From: a virus
Strand: one strand, 5' to 3'
Length of the DNA stretch: 48,699 bases
Virus record (IMG/VR): IMGVR_UViG_3300022602_000152
Coordinates: 1-48,699 of that record
Every line of letters begins with the position of its first letter. Position 1 is the first letter of the stretch. The notes under the pieces were generated by a model. The model was given only the letters and a program-made list of their open reading frames with translations, did not search any database and was not told the origin of the DNA. The translations under genes and the position numbers were made by a program. Below, piece after piece: positions 1 through 5,074 of the stretch.

Positions 1-372
1 GGCGGTTCTCCAAGATTGTTTGGTGCAAAAGAACAAGAAGGCACCCTTCGTGGTGATATTGGCAATACATTTGTAGATGATGGCACTCGTCAAAAACGCA
101 GTGTGTGGACGGTTAATACCAAACCATACAAAGAAGCGCATTTTGCTACTTTCCCAACTGAATTGATTGAGCCAGCAATTCTTGCTGGTTGCCCAAAGGG
201 TGGAATGGTGCTTGATCCATTTGGTGGTTCGGGAACAACAGGTTATGTTAGTGATAAGCTAGGACGCAATGCAACCCTAATTGAACTTAACCCATCATAT
301 ATCGATATTGCCGAAAATCGCATTGATCCACCAGAAAAACGGCTTGATCCAAATTTATTTGAAATTTTATAA
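1..372 (+). CDS. DNA methyltransferase, C-terminal part (5' end outside window)
   Basis: The frame is open to the first base, so the visible 123 codons are the end of a longer gene. The product is the C-terminal part of a site-specific DNA methyltransferase of the N4-cytosine/N6-adenine beta group. A stretch with HFATFP (motif X-like) is followed by the AdoMet-binding motif I, DPFGGSGTT, and then by an acidic IELNPSYI strand. The catalytic (D/S)PPY motif would lie upstream of the window in this motif order. Phages use such enzymes to mask their DNA from restriction. The gene ends just before a TTGACA-type promoter, so it closes a transcription unit. The family is clear; the target base and recognition site are not visible. 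Confidence 0.85.
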   Translation, partial: GGSPRLFGAKEQEGTLRGDIGNTFVDDGTRQKRSVWTVNTKPYKEAHFATFPTELIEPAILAGCPKGGMVLDPFGGSGTTGYVSDKLGRNATLIELNPSYIDIAENRIDPPEKRLDPNLFEIL

Positions 373-380
373 AAAAGTTC

Positions 381-410
381 TTGACAAATATTTTTTATCG
401 TGTATAAATA
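381..410 (+). promoter_or_regulatory. Promoter: sigma70-like -35/-10 that also matches the T4 late motif
   Basis: TTGACA (381-386) lies 16 nt before TATAAA (403-408). The same -10 extends to TATAAATA (403-410), the T4 late-promoter consensus. It could therefore be read early by host polymerase and late by a gp55-type sigma factor. It sits 23 nt upstream of the short ORF at 433. Confidence 0.6.
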
Positions 411-432
411 GAACTACAAATTGAGAGCAAAC

Positions 433-519
433 ATGACTAACACGCCTAAACATTATGATTACAATATTTGCCGCATGCCAGAAGGTTTCTGGGTGGTGGG
501 GGCGTGTGCCTTGATGTGA
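433..519 (+). CDS. Short ORF, possible 28-aa leader peptide
   Basis: This ATG ORF of 28 codons lies 22 nt downstream of the 381-410 promoter, with a weak GAGAG ribosome-binding site (423-427). The peptide begins MTNTPKHYDYNICRM and ends VVGACALM. I recognise no family. Its last codons contain GGGGGC (498-503), which can pair with GCCCCC (544-549) of the downstream terminator, so translation of the ORF could change which hairpin forms. This is the layout of a transcription-attenuation leader. It may also be a chance ORF inside a small RNA. Confidence 0.35.
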   Translation: MTNTPKHYDYNICRMPEGFWVVGACALM

Positions 520-549
520 TATGCACATCATAGTATGCACTTAGCCCCC
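498..549 (+). promoter_or_regulatory. Candidate antiterminator hairpin (attenuator)
   Basis: GGGGGC (498-503) is complementary to GCCCCC (544-549). GTGTG (504-508) can continue the helix with 536-540 across a 3-nt bulge. A second small hairpin, GATGTG/CACATC (513-518/524-529), is nested inside. The helix uses the same C-run that forms the left arm of the terminator, so the two structures exclude each other. Confidence 0.4.
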
Positions 550-576
550 GAAGCGCAAGTTTCGGGGGTTTTTTTA
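544..576 (+). terminator. Rho-independent terminator
   Basis: The stem is CCCCCGAA (545-552) with TTCGGGGG (561-568). It is extended by a G-U and a C-G pair that close a GCAA tetraloop (555-558), and it is followed by seven T residues (569-575). It is a strong intrinsic terminator about 135 nt after the predicted start of the 381-410 promoter. Confidence 0.85.
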
Positions 577-691
577 TATCTACGGGACGCTACTCCCCAA
601 GCATAAGAGTAGCCCTTGACTAGTACTGGCTCCAAATGGATGCAGGTGGTTTCAGCAAGGCAGAACTTTTGTTCAACTCCTTTCACTGGTG
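577..691 (+). other. Structured non-coding stretch before the GIY-YIG gene
   Basis: No gene is supported in this stretch. It can form GCTACTC/GAGTAGC (589-595/607-613). It can also form a compound hairpin of AAGG (657-660) with CCTT (679-682) enclosing GAAC-TTTT-GTTC (663-674). Together with the attenuator it may be one untranslated RNA. I tested it as a tRNA and as a group I intron fragment and neither fits well. Confidence 0.3.
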
Positions 692-699
692 CATAAATA
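692..699 (+). promoter_or_regulatory. T4-type late promoter abutting a start codon
   Basis: CATAAATA is followed by five bases (ACTAT) and then the ATG of the GIY-YIG gene at 705. In T4 the start site lies about six bases after this motif, so the transcript would start at or next to the ATG. Confidence 0.5.
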
Positions 700-704
700 A
701 CTAT

Positions 705-1331
705 ATGTATTACACGATTTATAAAATTACAAACAAAATTAATAAAAAATATTATATTGGAAAACATCAAACTACTGATCTTAATGATGATTATATGGGA
801 AGTGGAAAACTTCTTAAAAGAGCAATTATAAAATATGGTATTGAAAATTTTATTAAAGAAATACTTTTTGTTTTTGACAATGAAGAAGATATGAACAAAA
901 AAGAAAAAGAACTTGTCATTATCTCCGAAGAAACATATAATTTGTGCGAGGGTGGCAAGGGTGGATTTAGTTATCTTAATAAAAATGGTCTTAATAAATC
1001 AGATAAACAAAAACAAGTAGCAAGAGAACTCATATTAAAACTTCATAAGACAGTAAATTATTCCGACGAATATAAAGAATCAAGATTAAAAAGATTAAAA
1101 TTAGCAACTGAAAAAATGCGAGAAAAGTTTCCAGAAGGAACTTGGTTCGGCAAAAAACATACGCCAGAGACTATTGAAAAAATAAAAAAATCAACCAAAG
1201 GAAAACAAACGGGAGAAAAAAATTCCCAATTTGGAACCTGTTGGATTACAAATGGTCAAGAAAATAAAAAAATTAAAAAAGAAGATATTCAAAATTATAA
1301 AAATTTAGGATATTACAAAGGAAGAATATAG
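705..1331 (+). CDS. GIY-YIG homing endonuclease (Seg-like), NUMOD3 motif
   Basis: This 208-aa protein begins MYYTIYKITN. The GIY-YIG nuclease signature is YTIYKI at residues 3-8 and YYIG at 16-19, followed by the GSG...KY.IENF region of the fold. Near residues 145-160 it has a FGKKHTPETIEKI repeat of the NUMOD3 DNA-binding type. It should nick or cut DNA at a site close by and so spread itself. I chose the ATG at 705 because the fold starts there; an upstream in-frame ATG at 636 lies in the structured leader. The stop codon overlaps the first bases of tRNA-Trp, so the gene was probably inserted exactly at the tRNA 5' end. It is AT-rich and lysine-rich compared with its neighbours. Confidence 0.85.
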   Translation: MYYTIYKITNKINKKYYIGKHQTTDLNDDYMGSGKLLKRAIIKYGIENFIKEILFVFDNEEDMNKKEKELVIISEETYNLCEGGKGGFSYLNKNGLNKSDKQKQVARELILKLHKTVNYSDEYKESRLKRLKLATEKMREKFPEGTWFGKKHTPETIEKIKKSTKGKQTGEKNSQFGTCWITNGQENKKIKKEDIQNYKNLGYYKGRI

Positions 1332-1402
1332 GGGTAGGTTAATTGGCAAACCGCAAGTCTCCAAAACTTGAATTCTCAGATCGTTGCTGAGTCCCTGTGC
1401 CA
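1328..1402 (+). tRNA. trnW: tRNA-Trp (CCA)
   Basis: Acceptor ATAGGGG pairs with TCCCTGT, the discriminator is G and CCA is encoded. The anticodon arm is CAAGT-CTCCAAA-ACTTG. The T arm CTCAG/CTGAG is intact but its loop is ATCGTTG rather than TTCGANN. The first four bases overlap the stop of the upstream endonuclease gene. Confidence 0.85.
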
Positions 1403-1410
1403 TTTTTCTC

Positions 1411-1438
1411 TTGACAAACTGTAAAAACCTGATATATT
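1411..1438 (+). promoter_or_regulatory. Sigma70-like promoter
   Basis: TTGACA (1411-1416), a 16-nt spacer and TATATT (1433-1438). The 17-nt block TGATATATTAGTAATAT around the -10 (1430-1446) is repeated exactly at the next promoter (1704-1720). The predicted start falls on the ATG at 1445. Confidence 0.75.
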
Positions 1439-1444
1439 AGTAAT

Positions 1445-1681
1445 ATGGCTAGAACTCCTAAACCACTTGACAAACCCGTTATTCCAGAGGATACCTGTCC
1501 ATATATTGATATGGTTATTGACCTTACGGAAAAGATGGCAAGCGAAAGCGATTACAGTTGGCGCTGTGAACAGGAAACACTGGTCAAGGCGTTGATGGAA
1601 TATGTGCGAGAAAGCAATAATAGACTGCGAACAGCCTCTAAATTCTGGTACGATCAGTACCAAAAATTGTCAAAAAATTGA
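1445..1681 (+). CDS. Small hypothetical phage protein (78 aa)
   Basis: This 78-aa protein begins MARTPKPLDKPVIPEDTCPY. I do not recognise the family. The N-terminus is proline-rich, and the rest looks helical and charged, with two cysteines. No ribosome-binding site precedes the ATG. The start codon sits seven bases after the -10 box of the 1411-1438 promoter, so the message may be leaderless. An early-expressed small host-takeover protein would fit the host-type promoter, but this is inference. Confidence 0.7.
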   Translation: MARTPKPLDKPVIPEDTCPYIDMVIDLTEKMASESDYSWRCEQETLVKALMEYVRESNNRLRTASKFWYDQYQKLSKN

Positions 1682-1684
1682 CAG

Positions 1685-1712
1685 TTGACAAACCTAAAAT
1701 TTGTGATATATT
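1685..1712 (+). promoter_or_regulatory. Sigma70-like promoter
   Basis: TTGACA (1685-1690), a 16-nt spacer and TATATT (1707-1712). It shares the 17-nt -10 block with the promoter at 1411. It reads into the amidotransferase-like gene, whose ribosome-binding site TAGGAG lies just before the ATG at 1741. Confidence 0.8.
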
Positions 1713-1740
1713 AGTAATATAAACAGTTTAGGAGAAATTC

Positions 1741-2373
1741 ATGCGCAAGATTGCCTTATTTTCCCATCATCCACAGTGCTCACGCGACTGTGTAAATGGT
1801 ATGATTTCCGCTCTCAGCGGCGCATATGATGTAGAAACTTTTCAAGTAGACGATGACTTTGGCGCTATCTTAGGCGAAGCTGATATCATTGCCTTTCCTG
1901 GCGGTATCGGTGACAGCATGTCATTTGACTATCTGCTTGGCGACAAGGTAGAGATGATCCAAGACTTTGTTGCCAATGGTGGCAAGTATCTTGGCATCTG
2001 CATGGGCGCATACTGGGCTGGCAGCCACTATTTCAATCTGCTTGATGGCGTAGATGCTGTTCAGTATATCAAGCGTCCTACTGCCGATATTGCTCGTCCT
2101 TATGGCACGGTAGCAGATGTTACATGGAACGGTAAGCGTGACTCTATGTACTTCTATGATGGTTGTGCATTGGTAGGCAACAAGCGTAAGTTTGAAACCG
2201 TTGCTACCTATGCTAACGGCGATGCTATGGCTATCAAGCAAGGCAATGTAGGTATCATTGGTTGTCATCCTGAGAGCCAAAAATACTGGTATGATACATG
2301 GCAGTATATGCCACAGTTCTATCACGATGGTCATCATCATACGCTGCTACGTGAGTTCGTAGATAAACTATAA
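1741..2373 (+). CDS. Class-I glutamine-amidotransferase-like protein (BPL_N-like)
   Basis: This 210-aa protein is of the flavodoxin-like DJ-1/GATase superfamily and most resembles BPL_N domains. The nucleophile elbow GICMG places Cys87 after a beta strand, following the GGIGDS loop at 54-59. A GCHPES motif supplies His176 and Glu178, so the Cys-His-Glu triad of class-I amidotransferases is complete. It is a stand-alone domain with no synthetase partner next to it. A strong TAGGAG ribosome-binding site and its own promoter precede the ATG. The substrate is unknown; it could release ammonia from glutamine or be a peptidase-like relative. tRNA-Cys starts four bases after the stop, so the two are probably co-transcribed. 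Confidence 0.75.
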   Translation: MRKIALFSHHPQCSRDCVNGMISALSGAYDVETFQVDDDFGAILGEADIIAFPGGIGDSMSFDYLLGDKVEMIQDFVANGGKYLGICMGAYWAGSHYFNLLDGVDAVQYIKRPTADIARPYGTVADVTWNGKRDSMYFYDGCALVGNKRKFETVATYANGDAMAIKQGNVGIIGCHPESQKYWYDTWQYMPQFYHDGHHHTLLREFVDKL

Positions 2374-2377
2374 TCGA

Positions 2378-2454
2378 GAGGCAGTGCGCTGGAATGGTGA
2401 CAGCAAGGTCTGCAAAACCTGATAATGTGGGTTCGACCCCCACCTGCCTCTCCA
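2378..2454 (+). tRNA. trnC: tRNA-Cys (GCA)
   Basis: Acceptor GAGGCAG/CTGCCTC, discriminator T (the normal Cys identity base), encoded CCA. The anticodon loop is CTGCAAA. The T arm GTGGG-TTCGACC-CCCAC is canonical. Confidence 0.92.
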
Positions 2455-2462
2455 ACTTTAAT

Positions 2463-2539
2463 GCTCCCTTCGTCTAGCGGTCAAGGATAACGCCCTTTCA
2501 CGGCGCAGATCATGGGTTCGAATCCCATAGGGAGCACCA
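2463..2539 (+). tRNA. trnE: tRNA-Glu (TTC)
   Basis: Acceptor GCTCCCT/AGGGAGC, discriminator A, encoded CCA. The anticodon loop is CTTTCAC, and the D-arm sequence TCGTCTAGCGG is typical of Glu. Confidence 0.93.
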
Positions 2540-2545
2540 AATTAC

Positions 2546-2620
2546 TGGCGTGTAACTCAGAGGTAGAGTAATCCCCTGATAAGGGATAAGTCGCTGGTTC
2601 AAATCCAGCCTCGCCAACCA
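2546..2620 (+). tRNA. trnI: tRNA-Ile (GAT)
   Basis: Acceptor TGGCGTG/CTCGCCA with one T-T mismatch, discriminator A, encoded CCA. The anticodon arm ATCCC-CTGATAA-GGGAT is perfect. Confidence 0.9.
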
Positions 2621-2625
2621 ATAAT

Positions 2626-2702
2626 GCTGCTGGGTCGGTGGTGGACATCGAACCACTCTCATAAGGTGGACAAAACTGCTTCGAGTGCAGTCAGCAGCAC
2701 CA
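2626..2702 (+). tRNA. tRNA with CAT anticodon (elongator Met or Ile2)
   Basis: Acceptor GCTGCTG/CAGCAGC, discriminator A, encoded CCA. The anticodon arm is CCACT-CTCATAA-GGTGG. The G1-C72 pair and the lack of three G-C pairs in the anticodon stem argue against an initiator. Whether the wobble C is converted to lysidine (Ile) cannot be read from the sequence. Confidence 0.88.
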
Positions 2703-2708
2703 ATATGC

Positions 2709-2786
2709 GGACCATTAGCTGAGTTGGTTTTAGCGGGAGACTCTTAATCTCCGTCAACGTAGGTTCGAATCCTACATGGTCTACCA
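2709..2786 (+). tRNA. trnK: tRNA-Lys (CTT)
   Basis: Acceptor GGACCAT/ATGGTCT (one G-T pair), discriminator A, encoded CCA. The anticodon arm is GGAGA-CTCTTAA-TCTCC. A second Lys tRNA, with anticodon TTT, lies at 4946. Confidence 0.9.
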
Positions 2787-2793
2787 AAATAAT

Positions 2794-2872
2794 GCACTCT
2801 TAGCTTAACTGGATAAAGCACCCGACTACGAATCGGGAGATTTTGGGAGTTCGACTCTCTCAGAGTGCGCCA
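2794..2872 (+). tRNA. trnR: tRNA-Arg (ACG)
   Basis: Acceptor GCACTCT/AGAGTGC, discriminator G, encoded CCA. The anticodon arm CCCGA-CTACGAA-TCGGG is perfect. A34 would normally need deamination to inosine by host TadA. Confidence 0.93.
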
Positions 2873-2877
2873 ATTTG

Positions 2878-3039
2878 TTAAGGGCGACCTTGACCAACAT
2901 ATGCTTTTGTAGAACGACGAACGCTTTTATTTTTAGGGCGACTGGCTTTTGCATTGCCAATACTAGTGCGCTTGTTAACGCTGCTTTTCTTGAAAGTAAC
3001 TTTTGCTGCGCCATTTGCGCCACCTTTTGCTTTTGCCAT
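2878..3039 (-). CDS. Small, very basic protein (53 aa)
   Basis: I start at the ATG at 3039 (MAKAKGGANG) because an AGGGAG ribosome-binding site lies just upstream and a late promoter (CATAAATA) lies 22 nt before it. Longer in-frame starts would precede that site. The 53 residues are rich in Lys and Arg and end SRPKNKSVRRS...YVGQGRP. This RPKNK-RRS-GQG pattern resembles small basic proteins I associate with marine T4-like phages. I cannot give a proven role; binding to nucleic acid is an inference from charge. It runs against its neighbours, tail to tail with tRNA-Arg. Confidence 0.75.
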   Translation of the reverse strand: MAKAKGGANGAAKVTFKKSSVNKRTSIGNAKASRPKNKSVRRSTKAYVGQGRP

Positions 3040-3061
3040 AGTTGATATCTCCCTATAAAAA

Positions 3062-3069
3062 TATTTATG
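3062..3069 (-). promoter_or_regulatory. T4-type late promoter
   Basis: CATAAATA on the minus strand, 22 nt before the start of the 53-aa basic protein gene. Confidence 0.6.
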
Positions 3070-3100
3070 GATAATATCAAAAATGATATATACCAATGAT

Positions 3101-3174
3101 GCGGCTATGATGTAGAGGTAACCTGCTTCGTTGCCAACGAAGATTCGCCAGTTCGATTCTGGCTAGCCGCTCCA
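3101..3174 (+). tRNA. trnG: tRNA-Gly (GCC)
   Basis: Acceptor GCGGCTA/TAGCCGC, discriminator T, encoded CCA. The anticodon arm is CTTCG-TTGCCAA-CGAAG and the T arm GCCAG-TTCGATT-CTGGC. The D stem is weak. Confidence 0.92.
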
Positions 3175-3190
3175 AAAATTAAATACAGTC

Positions 3191-3817
3191 ATGGAAGATG
3201 TAGAAACTATCTCATGGCGAAATGCTCACCCAGATGATTTATGGGTATTTGACAAACTAATCGTATCAAGAAAATTAGGATATAATTGTGGACCAGTGGG
3301 ACTAGATGTTCCTATGTCTGGAAATTATATCGTGCGTCCTTGTGTTAATATACCTGGCATGGGCAGAGGCGCAGAGATAACTCATATAGAAAAAGAAACT
3401 CTTGATTTGCCAACAGGATATTTTTGGTGCGAGTTATTCAATGGCAGACATATTAGCGTAGACTATCGTGAAGGCAAACAAGTTTTAGCTGTTGAAGGAT
3501 TTCGCAAAAGTCATGAACTATGGCGATTTAGTAAATGGCAAAAATTAGATGAAGAATTTTCACTTCCACCTATTTTTAATGACTTGACAAAACGATATGA
3601 GCATGTTAATGTAGAATATATTGATGGCAAAGTAATAGAAGTTCACTTTCGTCACAATCCAGATTTTGTCTATGGAAATACAGTGGCATATCCAGTATGG
3701 CAAGATCAAAGTGTGTTTGATGTTTATCCAGAGGTAGATTTTACAAAATTAAAATATGTAACATCTCCTGATTTCAAACGCATTGGGTTTTATATAGATA
3801 TGCCGTCTAAGTGTTAA
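3191..3817 (+). CDS. Conserved phage protein, possibly ATP-grasp-like (208 aa)
   Basis: The protein opens with WRNAHPDDLWVFDKL and has a Gly-Pro loop (YNCGPVGLDVP), then YIVRPCVNIPGMGRGA, FWCELFNGRHISVDY and a late IEVHFRHNPDF motif. I recognise this combination from marine T4-like phages, where it is usually left unannotated. The spaced RP, E-F-G-RH and EVHFR elements recall ATP-grasp folds, but the call is tentative. A degenerate late motif, ATTAAATA, lies five bases before the ATG with no ribosome-binding site. The last five codons and the stop overlap the 5' end of tRNA-His, so the gene end and the tRNA are locked together. Confidence 0.8.
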   Translation: MEDVETISWRNAHPDDLWVFDKLIVSRKLGYNCGPVGLDVPMSGNYIVRPCVNIPGMGRGAEITHIEKETLDLPTGYFWCELFNGRHISVDYREGKQVLAVEGFRKSHELWRFSKWQKLDEEFSLPPIFNDLTKRYEHVNVEYIDGKVIEVHFRHNPDFVYGNTVAYPVWQDQSVFDVYPEVDFTKLKYVTSPDFKRIGFYIDMPSKC

Positions 3818-3876
3818 AGGTTGCACACGAGTTTGTGGAACTCGTAGAACTGGATCGATACCAGTAGACGGTACCA
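3802..3876 (+). tRNA. trnH: tRNA-His (GTG)
   Basis: Acceptor GCCGTCT/AGACGGT (G1-T72 wobble), discriminator A, encoded CCA. The anticodon arm is CGAGT-TTGTGGA-ACTCG. The extra G-1 usual for His is not encoded (a T precedes). Its first 16 bases are also the last codons of the upstream CDS. Confidence 0.87.
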
Positions 3877-3905
3877 TTGTTAAATACCCATTGGAGGGTA
3901 CTAAA

Positions 3906-4220
3906 ATGAAATACCTTATACCGTTTCTATTAATAAGCACCTCGGCTATTGCAGAAGACGCAGTTCCACGCTGTGCAAGTGGTGAAAAAATATTTACATA
4001 CTTGAATACAGAATATGGTGAAATTCCTTTTGCAGAATTTCTTGATCCACAAGACCGCCATATGGTAATGACAGTAAGTCCCAAGACAAGCACGTGGACT
4101 GTATTGCTAGAAGATAGCAGTGGAAAATTTTGTGGTATTGCCAGTGGAAGTAAGTTTGAACCCGCAGACCCAAAGAAATTTGAGAAATATAAAGAGAAAA
4201 AACCTGAAACACCAGGTTAA
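3906..4220 (+). CDS. Secreted or periplasmic small protein (104 aa)
   Basis: I chose the ATG at 3906 because GGAGGGT (3892-3898) is a good ribosome-binding site and because the product then begins MKYLIPFLLISTSAIA. This is a short signal peptide with an A-I-A cleavage site near residue 16. The mature part of about 88 residues has two cysteines (RCASG and KFCGIASG) that could form a disulfide, and a lysine/glutamate/proline tail. I do not recognise a family. Export suggests a role at the host envelope, such as superinfection exclusion or lysis control, but that is inference. tRNA genes lie on both sides. Confidence 0.75.
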   Translation: MKYLIPFLLISTSAIAEDAVPRCASGEKIFTYLNTEYGEIPFAEFLDPQDRHMVMTVSPKTSTWTVLLEDSSGKFCGIASGSKFEPADPKKFEKYKEKKPETPG

Positions 4221-4227
4221 AAACTGC

Positions 4228-4255
4228 TTGACAATCTGTTAAAATATGCTATTAT
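4228..4255 (+). promoter_or_regulatory. Sigma70-like promoter for tRNA-Tyr run
   Basis: TTGACA (4228-4233), a 16-nt spacer and TATTAT (4250-4255). The predicted start lies within a few bases of the tRNA-Tyr 5' end at 4265. Confidence 0.75.
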
Positions 4256-4264
4256 AACAATATT

Positions 4265-4350
4265 GGGAGTGTGTGCCGAGCAGCGAAGGCAACGGTCTGT
4301 AAAACCGTGACATAGAAACAGCGTAGGTGCGAGTCCTACCGCTCCCACCA
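4265..4350 (+). tRNA. trnY: tRNA-Tyr (GTA)
   Basis: 86 nt with the long variable arm expected of a class II bacterial Tyr tRNA. Acceptor GGGAGTG/CGCTCCC, discriminator A, encoded CCA, anticodon loop CTGTAAA. Confidence 0.93.
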
Positions 4351-4358
4351 AGATTTAT

Positions 4359-4435
4359 TGCGGCTGTAGAGAACCAGATATCTCACCATCCTCATAAGCT
4401 GGAGATAGGGTGTGCAATTCATCCCGCCGCAACCA
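4359..4435 (+). tRNA. tRNA with CAT anticodon, irregular (Met or Ile2)
   Basis: Acceptor TGCGGC(T)/(C)GCCGCA with the seventh pair mismatched, discriminator A, encoded CCA. The anticodon arm CCATC-CTCATAA-GCTGG has one mismatch. The T loop is TGCAATT instead of TTCAANN, so tertiary contacts may be weak. It may be an Ile-lysidine or Met tRNA, or a decaying gene. Confidence 0.65.
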
Positions 4436-4555
4436 AAATTGTAGCAGTATGGCACTGCTTGTGAAGCACCTACGGAGATGGTAGGAGTGCAGATGAGCAA
4501 TCATCTAACGCAACAAATGCCAACAGTTTGCCAACAGTAGGGTTGCAAACCTACT
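4436..4555 (+). other. Hairpin-rich non-coding stretch
   Basis: No ORF or regular tRNA is present here. It holds hairpins in series: GCAGT/ACTGC (4444-4458), CCTAC/GTAGG with a 7-nt loop (4469-4485), AGATGA-GCAA-TCATCT (4491-4506) and CAGTAGG/CCTACTG (4535-4556). A direct repeat TGCCAACAGT occurs at 4518 and 4529. The stem sizes are tRNA-like, but I find no complete cloverleaf. It may be a structured small RNA or tRNA debris. Confidence 0.4.
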
Positions 4556-4630
4556 GGTCGTTCGTCTATGGGATAGGATACAACTGCGGAGTCGGTTGAG
4601 AGATGGGTTCGACCCCCATACGACAGGCAA
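4556..4630 (+). tRNA. tRNA-like gene or pseudo-tRNA, anticodon unclear
   Basis: It has GTCGT/ACGAC acceptor pairs (4557-4561/4620-4624), a Glu-like D region TCGTCTATGGGATAGGA and a perfect T arm ATGGG-TTCGACC-CCCAT. The anticodon arm CAACTG/CGGTTG encloses only six bases (CGGAGT), so no standard seven-base loop with U33 can be drawn. The 3' end reads AGGCA rather than CCA. Confidence 0.45.
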
Positions 4631-4641
4631 TCAGGCGAGAG

Positions 4642-4758
4642 GGTTGTAGGTGACCTGTATTGACTGGGAACCTTCTTATGAACAAATGTGTGATGGAATA
4701 ACTAGAACTATCACTACCAACGGTTGTAGGTGACGATGGGATTATATAGGAACCTTCT
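4642..4758 (+). repeat. Pair of split direct repeats in a gene-free gap
   Basis: GGTTGTAGGTGAC, 12-14 variable bases, then GGAACCTTCT occurs twice (4642-4676 and 4722-4758), 80 bp apart. Between the copies is GTGAT...ATCAC with a 15-nt loop. GGTT and AACC within each copy can pair. The purpose is unknown; a protein-binding pair or paired RNA elements are possible. Confidence 0.6.
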
Positions 4759-4768
4759 ATAAGTTTAT

Positions 4769-4844
4769 CTCTGTAAAGTGTTACCTGGTTGCATCCACGA
4801 TTTGGAGTCGTGTGGTTGGGGTTCGAATCCCCATACGGAGACCA
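4769..4844 (+). tRNA. trnP: tRNA-Pro (TGG)
   Basis: Acceptor CTCTGTA/TACGGAG with the C1-G72 pair typical of Pro, discriminator A, encoded CCA. The anticodon arm CACGA-TTTGGAG-TCGTG and the T arm TGGGG-TTCGAAT-CCCCA are canonical. Confidence 0.92.
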
Positions 4845-4945
4845 ATATAAAAGACGGTAAGGCACAGTAAACAATCCGCAATGGCGATGGGATGTGTCAC
4901 GGTGTGGGCGATAGATGGGGGCTGCACACTGACTTTTGAATTTTT

Positions 4946-5029
4946 GGATCGGTTACCGTAGTGGCGAACGGCCTAGGCTTTTAACCTAGTATACAAACAT
5001 CATGGGTTCGAGTCCCATCCGATCCTCCA
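4946..5029 (+). tRNA. trnK: tRNA-Lys (TTT) with an enlarged variable region
   Basis: Acceptor GGATCGG/CCGATCC, discriminator T (Lys is usually A), encoded CCA. The anticodon arm is CTAGG-CTTTTAA-CCTAG. The variable region is about 12 nt without a stem, giving an unusual length of 84 nt. The 100 nt before it hold no gene, only a 7-bp hairpin CGGTGTG/CACACTG (4900-4931). Confidence 0.8.
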
Positions 5030-5038
5030 AAAAATATA

Positions 5039-5073
5039 GGTAGAGCATAAATATAATAAAAGGATGCTCTACC
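5039..5073 (+). promoter_or_regulatory. Hairpin with an embedded late promoter (translation switch)
   Basis: GGTAGAGCAT (5039-5048) and ATGCTCTACC (5064-5073) form a perfect 10-bp stem. CATAAATA (5046-5053) lies in its left arm and loop, so a late transcript would begin near 5059 and lack the left arm. The ribosome-binding site AGGA (5061-5064) touches the right arm. Read-through RNA should therefore hide the site and late RNA expose it, as known for some T4 late genes including I-TevI. Confidence 0.65.
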
Positions 5074-5074
5074 C

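Noticed and set aside
528-770. Minus-strand ORF of 80 codons over the terminator and GIY-YIG start
   Set aside because: It runs through the terminator and the start of a clear endonuclease gene on the other strand and has no ribosome-binding site.
577-1402. Group I intron in tRNA-Trp
   Set aside because: tRNA-Trp is complete after the endonuclease gene and no split tRNA half or convincing intron core is present upstream.
4201-4220. AACCTG/CAGGTT hairpin as a terminator of the secreted protein gene
   Set aside because: The stem is followed by an A-run, not a T-run, and a promoter follows at once.
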